Shown in pieces: positions 45,900 to 58,276 of a DNA stretch of 64,000 nt. The stretch spans positions 5,722,501-5,786,500 of the forward strand of contig JAQFVV010000030.1 of assembly GCA_028023455.1 (NCBI GenBank), in the 5' to 3' direction. Under the pieces are notes generated by a model that saw only the letters and a program-made list of their open reading frames with translations, was not told where the DNA came from and searched no databases. Source of the DNA: Epiperipatus broadwayi. Taxonomy: Eukaryota; Onychophora; Udeonychophora; Euonychophora; Peripatidae. Each line of letters begins with the position of its first letter. The first letter of the stretch is position 1. Made by a program: the position numbers and the translations under genes.

Positions 45900-48173
45900 G
45901 TGCAGAGGAGTTTAGCAGCCGAGGCAGCGGGGACCCAGGTGCGGAAGATGCATGCTTCTGGATTGTCATCATCAGTGGATCTAATACAACACCACTGGCA
46001 GTTTCCTACCAAATACAAAATGGAGTTACAAAAACATATAATGCCGACTGTGCCATGTTGCGGCTGTGGTGGTACACATGTTCGTACAGAATGCCCTTTT
46101 CGCCGAGCAAAATGCTATTTTTGCCGAAAGACAGGTCACATCCAAAGGGTATGTAAGGCCCGACAACAGGACACTCAGACATCATCCACCCAGTACATGG
46201 CAGTGAAAGGGGAATTGGATACTGATGGGGCATTGGACTTAATATACAAGCTCCATAGTGACAGCAAAACTCTCAGAACTACAGCAAGAGAGCTTATTAA
46301 CAATACTAAATGCTGCATGGAAGTAGATTCCGGATCGGAATATTCAATTGTATCTCGGGGTTTTTTTCAAGACTTGTGCAAAGGAAAACCGCCAGTGTTG
46401 GAACCTGTGCAAATGACACTGCGAGATTTTCAGCAAAACCGGATCACCTTTATGGGACAGTGCTTTGTCAGCATCAAATACGGAAAGTATTCAGCTTGTT
46501 TACGCCTGTTAATTGCGGAAAGAGCATGTACAAATCTACTTGGCCGTGAATGGTTTGCCCCCTTGGGAATATTTTTATCGGGGGTGCATTCAGTTCGACA
46601 TTCACCAATGCAAGATATCATCATTGATGCTTTTCCCCAGGTTTTCAGCACTACTCTTGGAAGATATCGAGGATCGCCAGTGTCTTTACCGATAGACCCA
46701 AAAATACCACCTATTCGCCTCCGAGCCCGGCCATTGCCATTGGCTATGAAACCAAAGGTTGACGCAGCGCTAGACACCTTATTAAAGGATGGAATCATCG
46801 AGCCAGTTTGTGACCCTGTATGGGCAACACCAGTGGTTCCCATCATCAAAGCGTCAGGAGAGGTCTGCCTTTGCGGTGATTATAAGGTGACCGTAAATCA
46901 AGCATTGAGAGATCACCCATATTCAATACCAGCAGTACACCATTTTCTCGCATCGTTTCCTAGGAGTTCAGTGTTTGCAAAAATAGACTTAGCTCGAGCA
47001 TACCTACAACTGCCGGTAGATGAGGCATCGGCAGATGCACAGACCATTATCACTCATTGGGGAGCCTTCCGAGTGAAGAGATTGCAGTACGGCATTAGCG
47101 TGGCCCCAGGAATATTTCAGGGAATGGTGGACAACATACTAGGAGGTATTCAGGGAGTTTTCCCATACTTCGATGATGTACTGATATGTGCAACATCTGA
47201 TACGGACCTAACCACCAAGTTAAGAACAGTCTGCAGCAAATTGGCTGCCTGTGGGCTGAGTGTAAATAAAGACAAATGTGTCCTCGGAGTGTCGTCGATA
47301 GACTTTTTGGGATACACCCTGGATGCAGAGGGCCTGCACCCAGTGGCCGACAAAGTGGCTGCTATTAGGAGAGCACCGACATCAACAGATAAGAAGAAGC
47401 TACAGGCATTCTTGGGGTTGCTCAACTTCTACAGTAACTTTTTGCCACACCGAGCTACGACAGCCGAACCACTACATAAATTGCTTAAGGCGGATACAGT
47501 ATGGTCATGGACCAAAGAACACGAGAGAGCGTTCACACAATTGAAGGAGGCCCTGACGTCCGACGATGTGCTGGTGCCTTTCGATCCCCGCCAACAAGTG
47601 GTGGTAACCTGCGACGCTTCACCATATGGAGTGGGAGCAGTACTTAGCCTGAAGTATGCAAACGGCCTATGTTCACCGGTTGCTTTTGCATCACGAACAC
47701 TCACCAAGTCTGAAAGAAATTACGCTCAGATAGACCGGGAAGCACTTGCTATTATATTCGGGGTGAAACATTTCCACCATTTCGTATATGGAATACCGTT
47801 CGAGATAGTGACTGACCACAAGCCACTGCTGGGAATCTTCACGTCGGACCGGCCGACCCCATTCATTCTATCACCCCGAATGCAAAGGTGGGCATGCCTC
47901 TTGATGGCTTACAACTTCAGACTGCAGTATGCACCAGGGAGGAGCATAGGGAACGCAGATGCACTGAGTAGGTGGCCATCCCCTGCAGTTCAGCAGAGTG
48001 AGGAGAAGCTGCGAGCAGTATTATTCCTTGAGGACTTGGAAAACCCACCAGTTTCTGCAGAACAGATCGAGAAAGAGACTAAAGCAGACCCTGTGCTATC
48101 TAGAGTAAAGGAGTGCATCCTGACAGCATGGCCAACACACATTCAACAAGATCTTCGATCTTATCAGTCGTGA
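45900..48173 (+). pseudogene. Gag C-terminus plus protease, reverse transcriptase and RNase H
   Basis: 757 codons. Two zinc knuckles: Cys53-Cys56-His60-Cys65 (one residue shorter than standard) and Cys72-Cys75-His80-Cys85. Protease active site Asp143-Ser-Gly. RT 260-470 with Asp363 (KIDLARAYLQL) and YFDD at 423-426. RNase H 565-690 with Asp572, Glu614 and Asp639. It ends at a TGA (48171) just before the integrase zinc finger, where related elements stay open. There is no start context for a separate gene: the frame opens only because of the gag break. Confidence 0.93.
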
Positions 48174-48214
48174 AAAAATGAGTTGTCAACACACCGAGGA
48201 TGTTTGCTGTGGGG

Positions 48215-49327
48215 GCATGGGTGGTTATACCGACATCTCTTAGACCCATAGTTCTTCATGAGCTGCACCTGGGACACATGGGAATTGTGAGAACAAAAGC
48301 ACTTGCACGCTCATACGTCTGGTGGCCTGGAATGGACTAGGACATAGAACAACTAATAGCTAAATGTAACAACTGTCAAGAGATACGACACCAGCAACCA
48401 CGTGCACCAACACATCACTGGGAGATTCCAGCTCTGCCATGGTCACGAATACATGTGGATTACGCTGGACCTATCCAGGGGAAAATGATTTTAGTTGTCG
48501 TGGATGCACACTCGAAGTGGATTGACGTCCGTGAAATGCCATCGACAACGACTGGAGCTACCATCTCAGCACTTAGAGAACTTTTCGCAACACACGATCT
48601 TCCCGAATGCATTGTCTCAGATAACGGCCCTCAGTTCACTGCGATGGAGTTCACCACCTTCCTTCACTGGAATGGCATTCGCCATGCAAGAGTTGCTCCA
48701 TATCATCCATCAAGCAACGGGTTGGCAGAACGTGCAGTACAATCTGTTAAGGAGGGATTGCAACGTCTACGCAATGGGACCTGGAGTCAGCAGCTTGCAC
48801 ATTATTTACTAATGCAACACACTACGCCATCAACAGCAACGGGACTTAGCCCGGCCGAGCTACTGTTCAAGCGGCACATAAAAACATGCCTGGATTTTCT
48901 GCACCCTGACAGGGCACCGCAAATAACTCAGATACCGATACAAAGGGTACGAACATTCCAACCACAGGATACAATTTTGACACGTAGGGCTGGAAAGAAC
49001 TCACCATGGATACCTGCAGTTATCCAACATCAGACAGGACCATTGTCATACGAGATTCTAACGGACTCCGGAATTCAAAAAAGACATGTAGACCACTTGC
49101 GACCTAGAGCGGTAAATGCCCACACAGAGGAAACTGCGGCAAACCAGGATAGTCAGAATGAGACAGCACTTGGAGAACCCATTCAGGTGGCCGCACCTAC
49201 CGCCAGTATACACCGAGAGAGTAAACCACAAACACCTAGTGGTCGCCCTCGGCGAGTATGCCGCCCTCCTGCACGTCTGTTGGACTATGACACTTCTCAA
49301 AAAAGGGGGGAAAGGGAAGGAGTGTAG
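48215..49327 (+). pseudogene. Integrase (HHCC, DDE core, C-terminal domain), interrupted
   Basis: The zinc domain reads VLHELHLGHMG and AKCNNCQEI but is cut by TAG at 48338-48340. From 48455 a 290-codon frame covers the catalytic core: Asp2 (MDYAGP), Asp56 (SDNGPQF) and Glu92 (SNGLAERAV), a D,D-35-E arrangement, then the C-terminal part (FQPQDTILTRR, GPLSYEIL) and a basic RPRRVCRPPARL tail. The catalytic residues are intact; the breaks lie upstream. Confidence 0.92.
49299..49322 (+). promoter_or_regulatory. Polypurine tract
   Basis: An uninterrupted purine run of about 24 bases (A5-6, G6, AAAGGGAAGGAG) ends right at the 3' LTR. Confidence 0.9.
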
Positions 49328-49518
49328 TGTATTCATGGTGACGTCACAGTTACTGCAGAATGAATATTATCACAAACTGCGAGACTACAGAGGGAAGCCA
49401 TGTCAGGACGATGATTATGCTTCCCTAGTATTTATAAGCATTATGTATAGTAATAGTAATAAATGATTAACTAGTAAAGTGTTGTTTGTGTTTATTGTAT
49501 TCGTGATACACAACACTT
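49323..49518 (+). repeat. 3' LTR of the Gypsy element (196 bp)
   Basis: Same length as the 5' LTR, three transitions different (about 1.5 percent). CRE-type site at 49339-49346, AATAAA at 49458-49463. Confidence 0.95.
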
Positions 49519-49524
49519 TATAAG

Positions 49525-49648
49525 CACTATACATTCTGTCACCCAAGGATTTCTTCCAATTAAATATATGACAATAGAAGATTTGTTGAAAGGAGAAAAC
49601 AAGATTCAAACTGTGAGCGATAAGACAATTTATCAAAAAGGTTTTTAA
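49525..49648 (+). CDS. Possible host exon, 3' part, after the Gypsy insertion
   Basis: Continues the frame from 45111 as TIHSVTQGFLPIKYMTIEDL, LKGENKIQTVSDKTIYQKGF and TAA at 49646-49648. See the 5' part for the reasoning. Confidence 0.3.
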
Positions 49649-49879
49649 CTCTATCATATTATGCCATGAAATTCAATTTCCCAATATTATTTTCTATCCA
49701 CTGCAATAGTATTAAAACTAATTTGTTTTATAATCAAATGTGAATAAGATGATTATAAAAATCAATAGCTTTGCATTCTATCTAAAATTAATATAAGACA
49801 CATACATATAATTTTAATTAAAATTACCCCAAATCCAAAACTCAACCAAACTAATCAAGAAAAATAAAATCAAAAACAC

Positions 49880-50200
49880 AAACAATGGTTTCGCTGCTAC
49901 AAGCAGACTTCTCAAGTGTCAAGAACTACAAAACAACACCATATTTATATTAAACATTACCCACATATCCATTTACTTCCCATCCATCCTTAATTTTAAA
50001 AGAACTTTTTAATAAGTTAATTGCTTCAGAATAATAAATTTTCAATAATAAAGATTCTTTAATTCTTCTTTTTATTTCATTTCTCTCAAAGAAGACAACC
50101 TTAGATTCATCAAAATTAATAGTGTGGCCTGTATCTTTTTCATGGACATTTAATAAGAGCCAATAAAAATCTCATAGCACCGTCTTTACCAAATTTAATT
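49880..50200 (-). pseudogene. PLE 3' end: GIY-YIG C-terminal part and terminal motif
   Basis: On the minus strand from 50150: HEKDTGHTINFDESKVVFFE, RNEIKRRIKESLLLKI and EAINLLKSSFKIKDGWEV, stop, then CACTTGAGAAGTCTGCTTGT and AGCAGCGAAACC. The same protein tail and terminal motif occur on the plus strand at 59480-59770, so both belong to one PLE family. Confidence 0.7.
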
Positions 50201-50852
50201 AACTCATATTATGTCAGCAATCAAATGTCTTTAGCAGATGAAAATTATTACACATATATATATTAACTAGAGTAATAGATATCAACTCTACCAATTTTAT
50301 CACAGGGTTAGGTCTATAGCAACCAATCTAACCGGATTTCCTATTTTTCAAGAGCAAAGTATTCTCTAAGAACTGATCTGAAATCAGAAAGTTTCAGAAG
50401 AAAAATAGATTGAAAATGTCTGAAAATCAAGCACATGTACTCTTTTAGAGGTAATTGGTGCTGCTGACATATTTATTGATAACTAAAATATCAAATAGTT
50501 TGTCGTTTGGAAAGCCATAAGATATCTAGCACTATAAATAACAGTTTGAGTCGTTATTTATTAATGAAAACAATGTAACTAAGCAATACAAAATGGCATA
50601 TTATAATAAGAATAATATACAAGATATGTATCCCAGGATAAAACAGGAATGATAAAAAGTTTGTCTAACAATAATGATTTAATCGTTTTTGATCTTGTTT
50701 TTGTGTGTGTGTTTTTATCGAGAAAATTCTTAGAAAATGAAGATATCATTTAAATTTCATAGATAAAATCTAGATGTGCAAGGAAATTATAATAGTTTTC
50801 TGACATTCATTTTAATATCATATTTTGTATTGAAAATATATAATAAAATTTT

Positions 50853-51019
50853 ATTTTATATAACGCTATGTTTTTATAAACTGTAATAGTAATAATTAGC
50901 CATTATACTAATGCATCCATCTAATCTTTCATCCCAAATGTTTACATATGGGCAAATCTTAAGCATTTGGGAAGATGTTAAAGCGCATGTGCATTAGCTT
51001 AATGGCTGATTATTACTAT
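50853..51019. mobile_element. Foldback element F2, short copy, 14-bp target duplication
   Basis: TATAATAAAATTTT at 50839-50852 and 51020-51033. Inverted arms with AATAATTAGCCATTATACTA / TAGCTTAATGGCTGATTATT; the inner TTAAAGCGCATGTGCATTAG matches the element at 30969. Confidence 0.75.
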
Positions 51020-51039
51020 TATAATAAAATTTTGTAAAT

Positions 51040-52200
51040 TAGCTAATCATTTATTGTGCATTATCTTGGGTTATTGTAAAGTAGTACAATTATAATAAAT
51101 ATTAATAAATCAATTGGAATCAAACACTCAATATTAATCCTTTAACTCATCTTCATTTTTAAGCAGCTTTGCATTTTATTTTGTAAATTATATTGTTTTT
51201 CTCACACTACCGGATATCTCTTTAAACTATCCTCATGTCTGTTATCTTTGCAGATCAGATCGTAACTTAATTAAGCTAAAACTCTCCTCCTCATTATTAA
51301 TGACGTACAAAAATATTCATATTATCTTCACACTTTAATTGATGACTTATCGAGTTACAAATAATGATTAGATCTGAGTCCAAACATTTATAATAGTTAA
51401 TCCTGGATTATATTAATGCATTATGTTAGTCTTTTTACTTTTCCCACCAAATGGTAAAAGAAATTTTGAATATGTTTTTCAATACAGTACAACTATTATC
51501 TTTACCATTGGGGGGGGGCACTTAATAAACAATGTCTCTCATTTTATAATACAGTACCCTAGAGATCTTGACACACCACATGAAAAATGAATGTCATCTT
51601 TATGTTAATTTACTATTCAATGTGGAAAATTAAAATTTTGGCTTTACTTATAGGAAAATAAATGAAATATTATTTACATTTTTTAAAAAACTTTCATTAG
51701 ACAAAGAATAGCTTTTAAATATGGCCTATGAATTTTCCTCATAATGAAAGCAAGTAAGTATGAAAGCAAAATTAATAATTATATAAGATTTTTTAAACAC
51801 AACTTTGGATTAATTCAAATCTTTAATTTTTATTTTGTATAATTAAATTGAATGGATGAATCCTCTTGCATGCGCTTTCTAGAATACTTATCTGACAGTC
51901 AATCAGATCTATTGATAGCTGTCTGAGGAGCTCTGAAGTCAAAATTACAAGACAGAGATTTTACAAAAAAAGGATGGTTCATCCTTTTCTTTACTTAACT
52001 TTTTATATATATATAAAAGCCAGTTTAAAGCATTTTGACTTGAGAGCATGAAGCTTTAAACATCTTCACATTTAACTCCCTGCGTATGCTAATATATGCC
52101 AATTCAATAATCCATAATCTTTAGCCAACATTTTGTCAATGTATTTATAACAATTCTTTTGGGTAAATTTCATGTTCACTTGAAAACATGGCCTTATCTA
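51040..52200. other. No feature recognised
   Basis: AT-rich sequence with a G run near 51512. An inverted pair GGATGAATCC / GGATGGTTCATCC at 51853 and 51972 is too short to name. Confidence 0.4.
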
Positions 52201-52219
52201 TTATGCCATATATATATAT

Positions 52220-52228
52220 ATAATACTA

Positions 52229-52274
<46 letters not shown>

Positions 52275-52283
52275 TAGTATTAT
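52220..52283. repeat. Perfect palindrome around (AT)n
   Basis: ATAATACTATG at the left and CATAGTATTAT at the right enclose AATATAT...ATATATT, so the whole 64 bp is its own reverse complement and could extrude a cruciform. The unique ends rule out plain microsatellite slippage as the sole origin. Confidence 0.85.
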
Positions 52284-52984
52284 TTCCAGGAGTTTCATTG
52301 TAATAAAAATATAATAGCTGATATTTCATTTATCCATGAGAATATTAAAATTAATATACATATGCAGCATCTAATCTGTCATTCCAAGAAATAATTACTA
52401 ATGTAAAAGAGAATAATTTGAATGACGTATTACAAAACAATTGGATTTTAAAGGGGCCTTTGATCATGGAAATAAATTAATATGGTGCAATCAATTATTC
52501 TAAAAATGTTTTACTCCTATAAAAACTATAAGAAAACATTCAGAGTTCTTTATTATTATAGAATTGTACAAGTTTATCTTTTCATCTGCTTTATTTGTAG
52601 TGTATATGAATGCCCAGTGCCAAGAGATTGTTGGTCTTATTTCTGAAAATTTGTAAAGTTCTTGGCAAGGAGAAAAGCTATACTGATCTATTTTGATGTC
52701 CTGATTTTAATGAGAGGAATAATTAATGTTACTAGTTATAACATGCATCCATGCATGCTACTGGTTATAACATGTATCCATGCATATTGAAACATTCATA
52801 ACTAAGTGGTTCATCCATTTTATTGAATACATTTTCATCTTGATAGATTCTAACAAATATAATTTCCTTCAAATTTTTTTACAAGTTTCTTCCAAGTTTT
52901 TGAGTAAAATCATTACGACCAAACACTTCAATATTCTTGAAACATGAAAAAGAAGCCAGTCACAAGTTCGAACCATTTATCCCT

Positions 52985-53300
52985 GAGATCATATGTACTG
53001 AGAGAAATGACTGCAAAAGAAAAATAAAGGAGGCATACTTCATCATAAATGATCAACATGCCATTATTAGAAAAGACATGTTTCTCTATTTCTAAGAAGT
53101 GGACAAGCTGATTGATCTGTATATATAAAAAATTGTTTTACATAATGAAGATTAATTTGCATATAGTAGCATACATCAACAACACCATATTGTTTCTAAC
53201 TCTTCTGCTATGAATATGAGTTAAAAAACATTGAAAGCGCTAAGCCTGATATTTAATTTTGATATTTCTAACTTCACCAATGAGCGTTCGAAACACAATA
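52985..53300 (+). pseudogene. PLE 3' fragment
   Basis: RNDCKRKIKEAYFIINDQHA, DMFLYF and EVDKLIDLYI can be read from 52995 and match the tail of the PLE at 63430-63720. Stops break it. Confidence 0.55.
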
Positions 53301-53309
53301 TAATTACTA

Positions 53310-54590
53310 ATACATTTGTGACATAAAACACTAACAGTTTTTCTTTGATTTTTTTTTTTTTTTAAAAAAGAAAGACTTTTCCACAATAAAATAACTTACG
53401 GACAAAAATGAAACTAATGATGTCTATGTATCACAGTGTATTCCATAGAAGATATTATATTTCTAAATATTTATTTTTGGCCACGTAATTCAGGTTGTTA
53501 GCATTTCATATATTAAAGGACCCTATAAAAGCAAATGGGTTTAATATCATGGAGTGAAAAAACTTTTGTCAATTCATCAATGCAGTATAATTTATAAGAA
53601 TGTGATAGAATCCTTTCTTTAGCCTGATATTAAAGATGCTGAGCTTGTTAAGTTACCAAAGATGTATATTCTGGCAGAGTGAGGTTTCCATTTTCTAAAC
53701 ACAATTGAACACATTCTGTTGTCTAATATGTCAAGTAAAAGGCGTATTGATGTTGCATTTACTATTTACGTGTTATTACATATGTGGTACAGACTAGTCC
53801 ATAATGACATTAAATTTCTTGAGAAAAGATTTTGTGAATAAACTGATTGCTGCAATGGTAAATATGTTTATTACACATTCAAACAATGATTTTTAACATA
53901 ATACAGATGGTTATTTGATTACTTCATTAAACTCTGGAATTGCTGAGTAGATATTTTCACAAATTGCAGATTTATCCAATAACTGCTTTAATAATTTTAT
54001 AGTAATCCATATTTCTTCCGACAAAAACTAACACAGGTTAATCATGTTTTCTCATTTAAGACAATACAAAGAGCATTATTAACTTTTTGAGATTGAATTA
54101 TCTAGCAAAGAATAAACTTTTTTCTCAAAATAAGTACCTCTATTGACCAATTTTTGAATTTTTAATAGAAACTATCATCAATTAAATTCAGGGCTTTTGT
54201 GTTCCAATTATTAATTATGGTCTTGGAGACATTTTTGACTGGTATGGCAATTATCTTACTATATCGATATTAACTGCCAGACATTCAATGAAAACAATAT
54301 CTAAGGACAAAAAAGTCAGATAAGATAGGATATGACAAAGGCAATTACTATATCAACACATTCAGGTATCCAGTAATGTAGAGTTATACTTGCAAAAATA
54401 CTTTCTAAAATGAATTTAAATACAGAAATATTTATGCAACAAATATTCACTATTAATTTTTGATTGCATACGAACAATTTTTTTTTACTGTAAAATAAAA
54501 ATATACATAAGATTGTAATTATATGTTGAACTAATAACATTATCCTGAAAAATACAATTTTTTCAAATACCTTCAAGTATTAATAATAGT
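53310..54590. other. No feature recognised
   Basis: AT-rich sequence without supported coding or repeat structure. Confidence 0.4.
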
Positions 54591-54599
54591 AACCCAGGT

Positions 54600-54776
54600 T
54601 GTTAAATAACAGTTTGAGTGATATTCTATCTTCTTCAGGTGTTTCTAATTTGATCAGTGACATACTAGCATGAGAATCAAACCAGGCACCTTTGAATTTT
54701 TGAATCTTGAATTTAAGGTGCCACTTTTTAACAATTAGGCCATTATATCAAAAGCTCCAGTAAAAATAAATTTTAT
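54600..54776 (-). repeat. tRNA-derived SINE, second copy
   Basis: On the minus strand: GATATAATGGCCTAATTG (box A region), CACCTTAAATTCAAGATTC, TGGTTTGATTC (box B) and GTCACTGATCA, the same order as at 32150-32250. More diverged, especially in box A. Confidence 0.6.
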
Positions 54777-55639
54777 ACCCTTATCTATAAGAGTTCACTT
54801 GATTTCTTCATTTTTTCCTTAAGAACAATGTTAGTCAGTGACTTACAAATAATATGAAGTTTTTTTGATCTGATATCCTTCAATTTTAAAACCACTAATT
54901 CAAATAATGAAGATGACCCAGAAAAGAAGAGAACCTATTTCCATTGTGGAATGGTAGGCTACATGGCTGAGGAAGGTAAACATAAAACCCAGAAATTCTG
55001 AAATTGTGGCACTGGCACTTTTTATTAAAACAAGTCACTACTGTACAGACAAAAATTGTGATCAAAGGTTCACAAAAGATGCAGATAAAATGCAGCTATT
55101 GAAAATATGAACCAGTTCATGATAACAGATAGAATTTTTAATAAACCTATCCACCAAGGAAATTGATAGTGATGTTGAAGGATCACTTGTGAAAAATCAG
55201 GACTGGAAAAAATTAATAAGGAATTGGAAATCCCCAACAGCTCTAAGAAAGACCAATATTAAAGCTTGGGATGTAAACAGCAATCCAGTCAAGATATTGG
55301 GAGTAGTCCATCTCTAACTCTTTTTATTATTAATGGGAAAACAAACCCCTTCATAATGAGAGAACATTCTAACTGCTAGAAATCAAAGTTTGCACAATTA
55401 AGAACAAAATAAAAAATAACTCTTCTGACCTTTTTGAAAATAGACTAGTGAAAGTAAAAATTTTATCTGTGGCTGTAGAGCTGCATAGTAGAGTAAGACC
55501 ATTCATTGCAAAAACCCACATGATATAAATTGCTCAGCTAAGAAAAGCAACAGAAAAGAGAACCAAACTTGAATTTGCAAGATCCTGCAAAAGAAAACCC
55601 TATAGTGAGGGCAGCACCATTCAATATGCAGATGTTCTA

Positions 55640-56935
55640 TAGGTGTCAAGGGAGTATATACTTTGTTGGGTCTTTTTTTTGCGGATGATTTTTTTTGTGT
55701 GCAGAAAGAAGAGAAGATATGAAAATTATGTTAAGGACATGTGCAAGGGTGGGTAAAAAGATGGGGATTAAATTTAGTGAAGAAAAATTAAATATAATGA
55801 TGGTTAATACTGGGGAAAGAGAAGATGTAGAATTTTTATTGGGGGATATAAAGTTAAGTGTGGTGGATAGATATAGGTATTTGGGAATCATCTTCTGTAA
55901 TCAGAAAAATTGCTTGGATGAATGGGAGAAAAAATTGGTAAATGAAGCAAAAAAAAAAAAGAAAGGGTTTGGTAAAGAAACTAACAGTATTTTCATATAA
56001 TAAATATGATGTAGCTAGAATTGTAGGGAAGGGAGTTGCAGTAGCAAGGTTAACATATGGTAATGATGCATTGTGTGTTAGTAAAAGGGTTTTAGATTAT
56101 GTAGAGAAAGTACAAAGGGAAGTAGGAAGACATGCATTAGATGCAGAGATGTGGACAGCAAAGGAGGCAATTCAAGGAGAAATGGGATGGTCAAGTTTTT
56201 GTATGAGAGATGCAAAATTAAAATGAAAATGTTTAGTAGGTTGCAGTTTATGGATAGTAAAAGAATAGTCAAAAAAGTGTTTAATTGGGTTATGAGTAAA
56301 GGGCAGGGGTAAGAAAGGTAAGGCGGTATGCAAAAGATTTGGATAAAGAATTTATATCAGTATACTTGTATAAAAGGTGGGATGATTGTTGAGTGTTATA
56401 GTGGTAAAGAATGAGATAAAAGAATAGAAGCATTAATAAAAAATAGAGAGTTGGAGAGATGGAGAACTAGTATGGAGGGTAAAATGAGTTTAAATATATA
56501 TAGAAGTAAATGGAACATTGGATGTGAGTTAATTTATGATAATAGTAAGAAAAGTAGTTTATTGTTTAAGGCTTGAATGGGATCCTTAGCAACAAGTAAA
56601 TGGAAAACTATGGGTGATTTAGTGTGCAAATTGTGTAAAGAAGCTATAGAAAATATTAGGCATCTGTTGATTGAATGTAAATGCTTGAAAACAGAAAGGG
56701 TACATATAATGAAGTTATGGGAGAATAGATATGAACAAAGTGATTATACTGAAAGTGAGTAATCAGTTTTTAAGCTGGGTTTGCGAAAAGATAAGGGGGA
56801 TTTAGATATAAGGCCATAGAGTTGACAAAAATTATGTTGTGGAAATGGAATGGGGCAGAATATGGGAAGACTTAGAGTGGGGAATGGAAAATAAAGTGGC
56901 TAACATGTTTATCTGGCCATAATTGCTGAGATATT
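55640..56935 (+). pseudogene. LINE RT and C-terminal zinc-finger remnant, inserted in Gypsy copy C
   Basis: FFADDFF at about 55675 is the RT catalytic box. Then MGIKFSEEKLNIMMVN, YRYLGIIF, LDEWEKKLVNEAK, VARIVGKGVAVARLTYGNDA, LDYVEKVQREVGRHALDAEM, IQGEMGWSSF, and a CKLCKEA...HLLIEC zinc finger at 56628-56682. This order, with E-WE, QREVGR and GWSSF, is known from LINEs common in ticks and other invertebrates. Few stops relative to the Gypsy around it, so it is younger. The 5' part of the element is missing. Confidence 0.8.
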
Positions 56936-57039
56936 CTTGAGTTTGTTTAAGGAGAAGCCAAAATACATCACATCACATCACATGCTATGCAGATGTCCAG
57001 ATAATGCTGAGGTTCCTTCAGCTAAAATATGAATAAACT

Positions 57040-57690
57040 GCATAGATGAACAAAAGTCTGAAATCATAAGCAGCAAGAAAATAGCAGAATGGACCAAGGA
57101 AAATCCAAATTATCAAGTCCTTCTAAAACAAATCACAAAAGAATGACCTGCAATATGTTCTTTGTACCTCTAAAAAGGTTTATGGAAAATGCACAAAAAT
57201 TTATTAGTTAATAAAGATTGCATCCTCATGGACAATGAGATAGTGATTCCAAGTGGTGTCCATAAAGTATTGAACATTATCCATCCACCAGGATCACACC
57301 AGAATAGTAAGAGTAAAGACTCTAGCTAGGATATGTCTGGTGGCCAGAAATTAATAGTGAACTGGAAATATATGTAAATGGTAATTCATCCAAAAACAAT
57401 GGCAGCAAGTACACATTGGTCATGTGAGACTATGGGAGGGGCATATATTTTCGATAAAATGTGTATAGCCATTGGACTGAGTATAGAATAATAAAAATAT
57501 AGATGCAGACAGAATTATCAAAAACTACAAGATATTTTTGATATTCATGGAAATTCAAATACACTGGTATCTGACATGAACTGCATTTGCTTCAGAGAAA
57601 TTCAAAGCTTACATGAAAGAATAGGGTATAAAGCACATTGGGATTTTACTGAGCCAAATGGACAATATACTAAGAAAGCAGTACAATAAA
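57040..57690 (+). pseudogene. Integrase relic of Gypsy copy C
   Basis: VIPSGVHKVLNIIHPPGSHQ (decayed HHCC start), KTMAASTHWSCETMGGAYIF (end of the zinc domain into the core) and IFDIHGNSNTLVSDMN (second Asp block, N-G changed) are in order. Several stops. Confidence 0.65.
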
Positions 57691-58119
57691 TAAAGGTGAG
57701 TTTAAAAAAATAAATACTAAAAATATGACTCTCTATAAGAGGTAGTACTTTACCTGCATCAGCAGCTATGGATAAATCTCCAAGCAAAAATGTTGATTGG
57801 AAGGAAAATTTAGAACCAAAATGACAATAATGTTATTTAATAAAGAGGAATTTGAGGTGACACTGTAATGTAAAAATAGCTTTAAAGTTGGAGGCCGAAT
57901 CTGGGTTCTAAACAACTTTAAAAGAAACTCTAGATACACTGAGAGTAGCCCCCAGAGAGCAATGAACTGGATGCAGATAAAGAAAACATGCAAGACAGCC
58001 ATGAAGTTGTAAATCTACAGAGTGATGAGAGAGGCTGAGAATCTCTAAGACCATCCAAAAAAATGTCTGCTCACCCGATAAAGACAAGCCAGAATCCAAT
58101 GCTATTGAGTCGACAAACA

Positions 58120-58276
58120 AGTGGAGAAACAAGCAAAACTTTTCATATAGTAGTGCCACTCAGTGCAATCCAGAGTAATCAAGGGATGCCAGAAGGCTTG
58201 TGCATAAAATCCCTATCTAGTGCCAACTCATCTAATATCCCCAGACTAGTTTCTAGCTTGAGGCTTTTGTCAGTGA
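58120..58276 (-). mobile_element. HHR-1 fragment
   Basis: Antisense unit end from AAGCAAAACTTTTC through the CCCTATCTAGTGCC block to TTTTGTCAGTGATG. The ribozyme box reads CTGACAA, stem II AGCC/... is altered (CTCAA loop). Confidence 0.7.

Larger units (their letters stand above)
45112..49518 (+). mobile_element. Ty3/Gypsy LTR retrotransposon, Mag/K02A2.6-like, recent but broken
   Basis: 4407 bp with 196-bp LTRs that differ at three sites (45124/49335, 45161/49372, 45292/49503, all G-A), a primer-binding site, gag, protease-RT-RNase H-integrase in the usual Gypsy order, a polypurine tract and a TATAAG duplication. It is far richer in GC than its surroundings. Four lesions hit the coding part: a frameshift in gag (before 45840), a TGA at 48171, a frameshift in the G run at 48209-48215 and a TAG at 48338. 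No envelope gene is present. Confidence 0.97.

Noticed and set aside
46006-47707. Several minus-strand and shifted frames of 60-139 codons inside the Gypsy pol
   Set aside because: They are shadows of the GC-rich pol frame, which carries all recognisable motifs.
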